Of a stretch of DNA of 24,632 bases, positions 1 to 6,376 are shown piece after piece. The notes under the pieces were generated by a model, which did not search any database, was not told the DNA's origin, and worked only from the letters and a program-made list of their open reading frames with translations. The first letter of the stretch is position 1, and every line of letters begins with the position of its first letter. The stretch is from a virus. The stretch is from positions 1 through 24,632 of the IMG/VR virus record IMGVR_UViG_3300022074_000359; one strand, given 5' to 3'. The translations under genes were made by a program, and so were the position numbers.

Positions 1-13
1 AAGGAATGTAGAA

Positions 14-625
14 ATGGCTTTAGGTTTGACAACAGAAAGTAAACCCGCAGGAGATATCCTGCCAATCGTGAAATATTCTGCGCAGTCTGGTGACTTTGTC
101 AGGGTCGACCGCTTCCAAACGAGCGACGGCACTTGGGACAAGTCAGAGGCCGAGCTGGAGTTCCCGGTAAAGATCGCAATGGACTTGGAGAACATCGAGG
201 TCGGGTGGATATCATTCGCCAGTGGCGCTCCAGATTTTGTTATGACCAAGCTGGGCGAGGCAATGCCGACACGCCCCAGTCAGGAACACAGTCAGGGTTT
301 CCGGGTGCGCATTGGCTCCAAGGACTTGGGCCTGCGTGAGTTCTCACACTCAGCCAAGACTGTCACCAAAGTGATGGACGCGCTGCACACGCAGTATGAG
401 GCCGAGGCCAAGGCCAATGCAGGCAAGATGCCAATCATTGAAATCACCGGCACCGAGCGCGTGACCGTGGCAACGCCAAAAGGCGAGAACGTTTTCAAGG
501 CGCCAAAGTGGTCAATCACAGGGTGGGTCGACCGGCCTGAGATGTTTGACGCTACGCAGGAAGAGGCAACCCCTCCCGAAGCCGAAGCTGCGCCAGCAAC
601 GGATGACGATCCGCTGTTTGATTAA
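14..625 (+). CDS. Candidate phage ssDNA-binding protein, acidic C-terminal tail
   Basis: This 203-aa protein probably coats single-stranded DNA at the replication fork. The assignment rests on context and tail rather than on a recognised fold. The body (about residues 1-175) looks globular and is rich in beta-type sequence. Residues about 180-203 are an acidic, Ala/Pro-rich disordered tail ending DDDPLFD. Such tails end bacterial SSB (DDDIPF) and T7 gp2.5, where the tip binds replication partners and competes with DNA. Here an extra Asp follows the Phe, which is atypical. The start is ATG 14, with AAGGA at 1-5 as ribosome binding site. The gene lies just before the primase-helicase and is separated from it by a strong terminator, so it may be transcribed in excess of the helicase. 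Alternatives are another early DNA-metabolism protein or a nuclease inhibitor. Confidence 0.55.
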   Translation: MALGLTTESKPAGDILPIVKYSAQSGDFVRVDRFQTSDGTWDKSEAELEFPVKIAMDLENIEVGWISFASGAPDFVMTKLGEAMPTRPSQEHSQGFRVRIGSKDLGLREFSHSAKTVTKVMDALHTQYEAEAKANAGKMPIIEITGTERVTVATPKGENVFKAPKWSITGWVDRPEMFDATQEEATPPEAEAAPATDDDPLFD

Positions 626-632
626 GCGTCAG

Positions 633-671
633 TGGGGTGCGGTTATCTCCTTTACCGCACCCCATTTTTTT
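633..671 (+). terminator. Strong intrinsic terminator between SSB-like gene and primase
   Basis: A perfect 11-bp stem TGGGGTGCGGT (633-643) pairs with ACCGCACCCCA (654-664) around a 10-nt loop and is followed by seven T (665-671). It sits 8 bases after the stop codon. The last stem base plus the loop, TTATCTCC (643-650), is perfectly complementary to GGAGATAA (674-681), the ribosome binding site of the next gene. Readthrough RNA could therefore hide that site. Confidence 0.9.
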
Positions 672-684
672 CGGGAGATAAACA

Positions 685-2502
685 ATGACAAATAATATCG
701 CGGCACACATTGAGACGGTCGCAAAACATTATTGGGGTGAGCCAAAGGAACGGCGCGGCCACACGCTGCGCTGGGGCAATCGCGGCTCAAAGGAAGTCGA
801 CTTGCGCAAGGGCACTTGGTTCGACTTTGAAGACAATGTCGGTGGCGGGGTCGTTGACCTTGTGCGCCAGAACGAGGGCGCCCAGCTCGGCAGCATACCT
901 GACGTGCTGGAGCGCAAGTTCGGCATACCAAAGCAGACACAGAAATCTATCAGCCCGGCTCAGTTCTTGAGCAAGTGCTACAACTATGTCGATGCGCAGG
1001 GCGAGCTACGCTATCAGGTGCTGCGCTACGAGCCCAAGACATTCAGGCAACGCAGACCCGACAGCAATGGCGACTGGATTTACAACATGAAGGGCGTCGA
1101 GGCGTTGCCGTACAACTTGCACGGCATCCTGTCGCGCCCGGACAAAACTATTTTCGTGGTTGAGGGTGAGAAATGCGCAGACAAACTCATCGAACTGGGC
1201 GCAGTCGCCACTACGTCACACGGCGGTGCAGGAAAGTGGAAGGCAGAACTCAACAAGTTCTTCGGCGGGCGGCGCGTTGTCATTTTGCCCGACGCCGATG
1301 ACGCGGGGCAGATGCACGCCGACGTGGTGACAAGTCATCTGGTCGACGTGGCCGGTGAGGTCAAGCGCATCGATTTGCCGGGGCTATCCGACAAGCAGGA
1401 CGTGTACGACTGGTTCAGCAATGGCAACACGGTCGATGACCTACGCCAGCTCGTGTCAGGCACTGAAGCCGTCACAGAGGCCAGCGAGGTGACAACCGAG
1501 GTGGCCGAGACGGACACGCCGGACGTGTTCCCGACCTATAATCTGTCCTACCTTCGCAACATGCCGCCACCCAAGTGGCTTGTCGATGGCCTGCTGACCG
1601 AGTTCGGGTTCGGCGTCATTTATGGCGAGCCCGGAGTTGGCAAAAGTTTTCTGTCGCTGGACATAGCCCTGTCCGTTGCGTATGGCCGGGCGTGGCACGG
1701 GGCTCCCGTGCAGCAGGGCGCGGTGCTGTACATTGCCGGTGAAGGCGTGGGCGGCCTCGGCAAGCGTGTCAAAGCGTGGCAACAGCATGTGGGCATCGAG
1801 GCAGACGCGCCGATGTTTGTGTTGCCAATCGCTGTGCATATGACGGAGACTGAAGAGGTCGAGAAGCTGTTGCGCACCATTGACAGCCTGCAACAGGACT
1901 TCAGCCTGTGCATCATCGACACGGTGGCGCGCAGCCTGCTGGGGGACGAGAACTCCAGCTCTGATATGTCGGCCTTCGTGACCGCTTGCAACGCCGTACA
2001 GCGCCATATCGACGGCGCGGTGATAGGTGTGCATCACGCCGGAAAAGACGCCACAAGGGGCATGAGAGGCAGTACGGCGCTTCTGGGCGCTGTTGACGCT
2101 GCCCTGCGGGTCAAGAAGGAAGACGACGGCCTGTTGTTGCAATGTGAAAAGCAGAAGGACGCAGAGCCGTTTGAAGACATGCAGTTTGATATGCTGCCCA
2201 TTGCGATGCTGGGCGACAGCTCCCTCATCATCCAACGCACCGAGGTCGAGCGGCAGGACAAGCGCCGGGCCAAGCTGACCACAGACCAGCAGATTGCTCT
2301 GGACAGTCTGCACGACGTGCTTGCGAAAGAGGGCTCCGACAGGTGCAAATTGGACATCTGGAAGGCCGACCATCGTGTGAAAACTCCTGATTTGACGGCG
2401 GGTAAGCGCAGGGATGCGCGGGCTGCATTGCAGTCAAAACGTGTGATTTTCATCGACGAGGGAATGGTCATATTAAACAGAGGGTTAGGTCAAAATGTGT
2501 GA
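685..2502 (+). CDS. Primase-helicase (Toprim + RepA-like AAA ATPase)
   Basis: This 605-aa replication protein joins a primase-like half to a hexameric-helicase-like ATPase. Residues 1-65 resemble a primase N-terminal module (WFDFED...GGGVVDLV) but carry no zinc-binding cysteines. A Toprim domain spans about 150-240, with the acidic residues of VEGEK (159-163) and PDADDAG (202-208). The RepA/AAA_25-like ATPase spans about 285-490, with Walker A GEPGVGKS (314-321), Walker B LCIIDT (408-413) and a sensor-like HH pair (450-451). The last 75 residues look like a winged helix and may bind DNA or a loader. The start is ATG 685, with GGGAG at 673-677. It probably unwinds DNA and lays primers for a polymerase encoded outside the window. 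Whether primer synthesis is retained without a zinc finger cannot be told from sequence. Confidence 0.88.
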   Translation: MTNNIAAHIETVAKHYWGEPKERRGHTLRWGNRGSKEVDLRKGTWFDFEDNVGGGVVDLVRQNEGAQLGSIPDVLERKFGIPKQTQKSISPAQFLSKCYNYVDAQGELRYQVLRYEPKTFRQRRPDSNGDWIYNMKGVEALPYNLHGILSRPDKTIFVVEGEKCADKLIELGAVATTSHGGAGKWKAELNKFFGGRRVVILPDADDAGQMHADVVTSHLVDVAGEVKRIDLPGLSDKQDVYDWFSNGNTVDDLRQLVSGTEAVTEASEVTTEVAETDTPDVFPTYNLSYLRNMPPPKWLVDGLLTEFGFGVIYGEPGVGKSFLSLDIALSVAYGRAWHGAPVQQGAVLYIAGEGVGGLGKRVKAWQQHVGIEADAPMFVLPIAVHMTETEEVEKLLRTIDSLQQDFSLCIIDTVARSLLGDENSSSDMSAFVTACNAVQRHIDGAVIGVHHAGKDATRGMRGSTALLGAVDAALRVKKEDDGLLLQCEKQKDAEPFEDMQFDMLPIAMLGDSSLIIQRTEVERQDKRRAKLTTDQQIALDSLHDVLAKEGSDRCKLDIWKADHRVKTPDLTAGKRRDARAALQSKRVIFIDEGMVILNRGLGQNV

Positions 2503-2605
2503 TGAAAAAAGGCAAGTTTTCACATATTATGTGACGATCACACAAAGTGTGTGTGATGTGATCCCCCCTATAGGGGATCACTTTTCACATATCTCACATT
2601 TCACA
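2498..2605. promoter_or_regulatory. TGTGA/TCACA repeat cluster, candidate operator array or origin
   Basis: Nine copies of TGTGA or its complement TCACA lie in 108 bp: TGTGA at 2498, 2530, 2552 and 2557, and TCACA at 2520, 2538, 2585, 2594 and 2601. Several pair into palindromes: TCACATATTATGTGA (2520-2534, seven bp each side of one base) and ATCACAC/GTGTGAT (2537-2543 with 2551-2557). A longer hairpin follows at 2558-2581. The block fills the gap between the primase-helicase and the next gene, two genes before a winged-helix protein. This matches what is known of iteron origins and of repressor operators, and the sequence alone does not decide between them. Two further TGTGA words occur inside the end of the primase gene (2376, 2442). 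Confidence 0.55.
2558..2585 (+). terminator. Hairpin with short T run, possible terminator
   Basis: GTGATCCCC (2558-2566) pairs perfectly with GGGGATCAC (2573-2581) around CCTATA and is followed by TTTT (2582-2585). The core also reads as a perfect 12-bp palindrome, CCCCTATAGGGG (2565-2576). The T run is short, so it is a weaker terminator than the others here and may instead be a protein-binding site. It lies 35 bases before the next start codon. Confidence 0.45.
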
Positions 2606-2615
2606 GGGGTAAGTG

Positions 2616-3182
2616 ATGCGTAAGCCAAACAGAGGGATTGAGAAGCAGATGGCACCGATGGGGTCGGTGAACCACCGCAAAGTGCAGTCGGCGTTGATCG
2701 AGTTTGATAGGGCTGTGACGGACATCGAAGACCGGTGGGGCGTTGACCGCTTGCCGGAGCTGGTAGACCACAATCTGCGGGAGAAGTTCTACAAACAGCG
2801 TGAGCGTCTTGATGCGGCGATACAGTCCGATGTCGGGACTGAGGTGCAGCGTGAGGCAGAGGTGATGCTGAAGGGCTACAAGCACCTGATCAAGGCGGCA
2901 GAGGTAAACGGGTTTGCAGAGCTGACCGGCGAGGTGTGGGAAGCCCAGATGCCAGACGGACGTGTGCTGGCTGTAGCCAAGACCATTGACGAGGCTAACA
3001 AGGCTGCCCGCGACAATCGGGATATGGTTGTGTATTCGATGGATGAGATGGCCCGCGTGCTGTGCGGGTGGGAAGAGTTTAAGCTGGCGACAATGGCAAA
3101 GCATACGTTCCCCGGTGCCGAGGTTGTTGAGATACGCGAGCGCAACACAGAGGAGCTGAAAGATGACGAACTCCCTTTCTGA
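2616..3182 (+). CDS. Unknown 188-aa protein with SSB-like DDELPF tip
   Basis: I do not recognise the family. The protein is soluble and charged, with a basic N-terminus and a long helical segment around residues 15-95 (FDRAVTDIEDRWGVD...EVMLKGYKHLIKAAE). A second domain of about 90 residues follows. It ends in TEELKDDELPF, nearly the same as the SSB C-terminal tip DDDIPF that recruits replication partners. The start is taken as ATG 2616 because AGGGG at 2605-2609 is well spaced from it; a GTG at 2613 would add one residue. The last 20 bases overlap the start of the winged-helix gene, so the two are probably translated together. Its place among replication genes and its tip suggest a role on DNA or at the replication fork, but this is inference. 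Confidence 0.8.
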   Translation: MRKPNRGIEKQMAPMGSVNHRKVQSALIEFDRAVTDIEDRWGVDRLPELVDHNLREKFYKQRERLDAAIQSDVGTEVQREAEVMLKGYKHLIKAAEVNGFAELTGEVWEAQMPDGRVLAVAKTIDEANKAARDNRDMVVYSMDEMARVLCGWEEFKLATMAKHTFPGAEVVEIRERNTEELKDDELPF

Positions 3183-3810
3183 ATGGAAGCGACCGTACAG
3201 CGTGTGTCCGTTCCGGGCCGCTGCTGACCGCGAGCTGAAAGAGACGGACTTGAGAGTGCTGATGGCACTGTGTGCGTTCACCAATCGTGCCGGTGTGTGC
3301 TGGCCTTCGATGGCAACGCTGATGGAGTTGACCGACCTCAAGTCGCGCACGTCCATCGACAGGTCAATGCGCAAGCTGAAGAAGCTGAAGTATGTCAGGC
3401 AGCTTGAGGCCAAGGACTACCAGAAGACCAAGACCGGCTGGAAGACGAACAGGTATCAGGTGTTGTGGGAAGTGGATATGGCGTTGCCCAGTCTTGAAGA
3501 GGTACACATCGCCAAGCCCTTGCAGCTCGTCAGTGACCAAGACGAGGTGCCTGAAAGTGAAGGGGGTCTGGGGGATGTAGAACCGTGTATGCACACGCAC
3601 GCTGAAGCCCTCGCCCACGGGTTCGTGCGTGCCGTGCAGCAGGCGACCGGCCAAGTGCTGCTGGTCGACAACGTGGTCAATCACGCGCGCCGGGTAGACG
3701 AGAGCGTGACAGTCGAGCAAGTGATGCAGGCCACGCTGACCGTGTGCCGCGCTCGGCTTCAGGCAAGGCAGGGGGTGCCCAGCTTCGCCGACGTTGCAGA
3801 GGTGCTGTGA
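3163..3810 (+). CDS. Winged-helix DNA-binding protein, possible replication initiator
   Basis: This 215-aa protein has a helix-turn-helix module at about residues 20-75: a helical run (LKETDLRVLMALCAF), then CWPSMATLMELT, then a basic recognition-type segment (SRTSIDRSMRKLKKLKYV). This resembles the HTH_36-type winged helix found in plasmid and phage replication proteins and regulators. The wing-like stretch (residues about 80-105) is also basic. The C-terminal half is unassigned. The start is ATG 3163, with GAGGAG upstream inside the preceding gene. The gene is the last before a strong terminator and lies downstream of the TGTGA cluster, which it could bind as initiator or regulator. That link is untested. 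It could equally be a transcription factor for early or late genes. Confidence 0.65.
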   Translation: MTNSLSEWKRPYSVCPFRAAADRELKETDLRVLMALCAFTNRAGVCWPSMATLMELTDLKSRTSIDRSMRKLKKLKYVRQLEAKDYQKTKTGWKTNRYQVLWEVDMALPSLEEVHIAKPLQLVSDQDEVPESEGGLGDVEPCMHTHAEALAHGFVRAVQQATGQVLLVDNVVNHARRVDESVTVEQVMQATLTVCRARLQARQGVPSFADVAEVL

Positions 3811-3947
3811 TGTACAACGAACAGACCGACGTTTGTTGTTGTACGCGCCCAGCCGCGTACACTTTTTTGCGAGGGCGACCCCTTGCCCCCCGCCCCCTGC
3901 GCTATGCGTATAGGGGGTTCACACAAAATTTTTGGAGAAACCGATGA
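3810..3947 (+). CDS. Possible 45-aa coupled small ORF
   Basis: ATG 3810 shares its first base with the TGA stop of the winged-helix gene, an arrangement often used for coupled translation. The frame stays open for 45 codons and overlaps the start of the next gene by 4 bases. The peptide is odd: a CCC triplet near the start, then Arg/Pro-rich and aromatic residues. It spans a strong terminator hairpin and a G/C-rich inverted repeat, which are enough to explain the sequence. A real gene is possible but not favoured. Confidence 0.15.
   Translation: MYNEQTDVCCCTRPAAYTFLRGRPLAPRPLRYAYRGFTQNFWRNR
3840..3868 (+). terminator. Intrinsic terminator after winged-helix gene
   Basis: TGTACGCG (3840-3847) pairs perfectly with CGCGTACA (3854-3861) around a 6-nt loop. 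One C and six T (3863-3868) follow. Upstream, GTACAAC (3812-3818) and GTTGTAC (3837-3843) form a competing inverted repeat that uses part of the same arm, so two folds are mutually exclusive. The hairpin separates the replication genes from the packaging genes. Confidence 0.85.
3893..3925. promoter_or_regulatory. CCCCCT...AGGGGG inverted repeat upstream of packaging genes
   Basis: CCCCCT (3893-3898) and AGGGGG (3912-3917) are inverted around GCGCTATGCGTAT, followed by TTCACACA. The string TATAGGGG-G-TTCAC resembles TATAGGGG-ATCAC at 2569-2581. Both lie 25-45 bases before a gene start and just past a terminator-like hairpin. This could be a shared phage promoter or binding site; no good sigma-70 -35 box was found. 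Two copies are too few to be sure. Confidence 0.3.
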
Positions 3948-4207
3948 AAGCTGATGTAGTGCTGGCCGCCGCAAGCCAGATTATTAAAAAACGCGGCAAG
4001 GATTATGGCTCTGCCTATGAGAACCACGAGCGCATTGCTGTCATTTGGACAGCGATACTCGGCTACGAGGTCACGGCGTCACAGGTGGCGCTATGTATGG
4101 CTGGCGTCAAGATGGCGCGACTGGTACAATCTCCAGACCACGAGGATAGCTGGATTGACCTAGCTGGCTATGCCGCCTTGGGATCGGAGTGTGTAGATGA
4201 CCGATAG
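3944..4207 (+). CDS. DUF6378-like small phage protein
   Basis: This 87-aa protein matches, from memory, the DUF6378 pattern: KRGKDYG.AYENHERIA...W...LG.EV...QVAL.M...K.ARL...PDHEDSWIDLAGYAALG. The function is unknown. The conserved HEDSWIDLAGYAAL segment (about 65-80) recalls the helical core of MazG-type nucleotide hydrolases, but no catalytic assignment is justified. ATG 3944 is preferred over an in-frame TTG at 3932 because GGAG (3934-3937) is properly placed only for the ATG. It is the first gene after the 3840-3868 terminator and overlaps the small terminase gene by 11 bases, so it probably heads the packaging operon. Confidence 0.8.
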   Translation: MKADVVLAAASQIIKKRGKDYGSAYENHERIAVIWTAILGYEVTASQVALCMAGVKMARLVQSPDHEDSWIDLAGYAALGSECVDDR

Positions 4208-4601
4208 AATGACCACCCGCAAACAGCGCGCGGCTCTGGCGTCGCCAGACCCAGACAAGCGCGAAGCCGTGGTGCAAGAGCTAGAGGCGATTGCGTCGGG
4301 TGAGATTACGGACGTTTTGAGCTGGGATGAGCTGGGCAATGTTGGCGTGTGCGCGTCGGATAACTTGTCCCCGCGCGCCCGTCGCTCAATCAAAAAGGTT
4401 AAGGTGACGCCGAATGCGCACGGAAATCAGATTGAGGTAGAGATGCACGACAAGCTGTCGGCGCTGCGCCTGCTGGCGAAACATCGCGGCCTGTTGGAGC
4501 CCAACTCGGATGAGCAGCGGCCTAGTATGATAGGCATCAACGTGACCGGCCCCAAGGCTACAACTTATGAGGTGAAGGACGATGACGGCGAAGATAATTG
4601 A
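4197..4601 (+). CDS. terS: Terminase small subunit
   Basis: This 134-aa protein is the likely DNA-recognition subunit of the packaging motor. Its position directly before the large terminase and the segment MHDKLSALRLLAKHRGLL (about 84-101), typical of small terminase oligomerisation or tail regions, support this. The N-terminal 60 residues are helical and would hold the DNA-binding part (KQRAALAS...LSPRARRSIKKVKV). The C-terminus is acidic (KDDDGEDN) and may contact the large subunit. ATG 4197 is favoured over ATG 4209 because GGAG at 4186-4189 lies 7 bases before it. It overlaps the gene before by 11 bases and the CxxC gene after by 20. Confidence 0.75.
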   Translation: MTDRMTTRKQRAALASPDPDKREAVVQELEAIASGEITDVLSWDELGNVGVCASDNLSPRARRSIKKVKVTPNAHGNQIEVEMHDKLSALRLLAKHRGLLEPNSDEQRPSMIGINVTGPKATTYEVKDDDGEDN

Positions 4602-4839
4602 TTTGAAAGAGCGCAAGGACGAGGAAAGGCCGTATGTGCGCTTTTATCGTGATTTTATTGAGTGTGATTTCTGCGGCCAGCTCACGCGGGGCCGTGTGTA
4701 TGAGGACAGCCAAGAGATTATTTGCGGCTCGTGTCACGCGACGCTGTGGGAGTTTGAGGACGACATAGCGATATCTTTTGAGAGTGACGGCAACTTGCGT
4801 GTCGTTGATATGGAGAATTTACTTGCCGAGGAAGACTAG
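4582..4839 (+). CDS. Small zinc-ribbon-like protein between terminase genes
   Basis: This 85-aa protein has CDFC (28-31) and CGSC (48-51), two CxxC pairs 16 residues apart followed by His52. This is a classic zinc-knuckle spacing. The rest is acidic. It overlaps the small terminase by 20 bases and the favoured start of the large terminase by 17, so the three genes are translated as a unit. The start is ATG 4582, preceded by GAAGG. Some phages need a small zinc-binding HNH protein beside the terminase for end cleavage, but no HNH motif is seen here. A role as packaging cofactor or DNA-binding protein is inference only. Confidence 0.75.
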   Translation: MTAKIIDLKERKDEERPYVRFYRDFIECDFCGQLTRGRVYEDSQEIICGSCHATLWEFEDDIAISFESDGNLRVVDMENLLAEED

Positions 4840-6376
4840 GGCGACGGACAGGTCGCCGCGCCGCAAGAGGCAGCCGGGGGTTGATGCCCTGACGGGGCTC
4901 AATCTGGATTTTTCGCAAAGCCCGACCGTTTGGAAATTTTTGAACGACGAGAGCTTTGTGCGTGGTTTGATGGGGCCGGTTGGCTCCGGCAAGACGTATG
5001 CGTCTTTGGCCGAGGTTATGTTGCGTGCCGTCAAGCAACCGCCATCGCCGGTCGATGGGGTCAGGTATTCGCGCTTTGCTGTTATTCGTAACTCGTATCC
5101 TGAGTTGCGCACGACCACTATCAAGACGTGGCAAGAGATATTCCCTGAGAATGTTTGGGGCGCGATGCGCTGGTCGCCGCCGATCACGCATCATATTAAG
5201 TTGCCGCCGCGTGATGGTGCCGCCGGTTTGGATGTCGAGGTTATATTTTTGGCGTTGGATCAGCCCCGCGACGTGCGCAAGTTGCTGTCGCTGGAACTGA
5301 CCGGCGGGTTTGTTGACGAGGCGCGTGAGCTGCCCAAAGCTGTGGTGGATGGGTTGACATCGCGTGTCGGTCGTTATCCGACCAAGAAGCACGGCGGGTG
5401 CCCGTGGCGTGGTGTGTGGATGTCGACCAACCCGATGGACAGCGACCACTGGTGGCATGAGCTGGCAGAGAAAAACCCTATTCGTGGTAAGTACCCTTGG
5501 AAGTTTTATAAGCAACCGGGCGGCGTGGTCGAGGGCACTAAAGAGCATGAGGATGCGATATATGCGGCGAACAAGTATTGGATGAACAATACCGAGGCCG
5601 AGAACGTGCAGAACTTGCCGCCGGGTTATTATGAGCAGCAGTTGGCCGGAAAGACGCTGGACTGGATACAGTGCTATGCCGGTGCCAACTATGTGTATGT
5701 GCAGGACGGCAAACCTGTGTGGCATGAGTTCTCTGATAGTTTGATGTCGTATGAGGTTGAGATCGAGCCCGACTTGCCTGTGCATATTGGTTTGGACTTT
5801 GGTTTGACCCCTGCGGCTGTGTTTGGTCAGAAGATGCGCAATGGCCGCTGGCACGTTGTGCATGAGCTGGTGGCGTTCTCTATGGGGCTGGAACGGTTTG
5901 CGCATCACTTAATGGCAGACATACAGCAGAAGTTTCCCAAGTCTGAGGTGTTCATCTGGGGCGACCCTGCCGGTGCCAAGCGTGATGAGATTTTTGAGGT
6001 GACTGCGTTTGAGCATTTGCGCACGCTTGGTTTGCGCGCGCAGCCGACGGCGTCGAATGATTTTATGGTTCGGCGCGAGGCTGGTGCTATGCCGATGAAC
6101 AGGTTGATTGATGGCAAGCCGGGCTTGCTTGTGTCGCGTGACTGCGTGCGCACCCGCAAGTCTTTGGCCGGTGGTTATCACTTCAAGCGCGTGGCGGTCG
6201 GTGCCGGGCACGAGAGGTTCAAGGATGCGCCCAATAAGAACGAGCATTCGCACGTCGGTGATGCGTATGGGTATTTGATGTTGGGCGGTGGCGAGCATCG
6301 TATGCTGACACGCAATCCAAATGGCCGGGCGCAGTTCAAGCAGTTGCGTGCTAACACTGAGTTCAGTGTGTTCTAA
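4823..6376 (+). CDS. terL: Terminase large subunit (packaging ATPase/nuclease)
   Basis: This is the motor that cuts concatemeric DNA and pumps it into proheads. Residues here are counted from TTG 4823 (517 aa). Walker A is GPVGSGKT (51-58). Walker B is VDEA (164-167), with the Glu as catalytic base. The RNase H-like nuclease has Asp residues at GLDFG (D325), WGDPAG (D381) and HVGDAYG (D480). The start is uncertain. TTG 4823 has GGAG at 4812-4815 and a 7-base gap, while the longer frame (TTG 4778) lies fully inside the CxxC gene and adds an unconvincing hydrophobic stretch. No ATG lies near the conserved start. The final base is shared with the next ATG (TAATG). Confidence 0.93.
   Translation: MPRKTRATDRSPRRKRQPGVDALTGLNLDFSQSPTVWKFLNDESFVRGLMGPVGSGKTYASLAEVMLRAVKQPPSPVDGVRYSRFAVIRNSYPELRTTTIKTWQEIFPENVWGAMRWSPPITHHIKLPPRDGAAGLDVEVIFLALDQPRDVRKLLSLELTGGFVDEARELPKAVVDGLTSRVGRYPTKKHGGCPWRGVWMSTNPMDSDHWWHELAEKNPIRGKYPWKFYKQPGGVVEGTKEHEDAIYAANKYWMNNTEAENVQNLPPGYYEQQLAGKTLDWIQCYAGANYVYVQDGKPVWHEFSDSLMSYEVEIEPDLPVHIGLDFGLTPAAVFGQKMRNGRWHVVHELVAFSMGLERFAHHLMADIQQKFPKSEVFIWGDPAGAKRDEIFEVTAFEHLRTLGLRAQPTASNDFMVRREAGAMPMNRLIDGKPGLLVSRDCVRTRKSLAGGYHFKRVAVGAGHERFKDAPNKNEHSHVGDAYGYLMLGGGEHRMLTRNPNGRAQFKQLRANTEFSVF

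Noticed and set aside
1456-2373. 305-codon open frame on the - strand
   Set aside because: It is antisense to the ATPase half of the primase-helicase and has no recognisable features.
2601-3413. 270-codon open frame on the - strand
   Set aside because: It spans two + strand genes and their overlap; it has no binding site or domain.
4778-4822. Longer large terminase start
   Set aside because: The extra 15 codons lack a good binding site and lie inside the CxxC gene; TTG 4823 has a well-spaced GGAG.
4718-5908. 396-codon open frame on the - strand
   Set aside because: It lies antisense to the large terminase, whose motifs are unmistakable. The product is His/Arg/Leu-rich with no domain, typical of a shadow frame.
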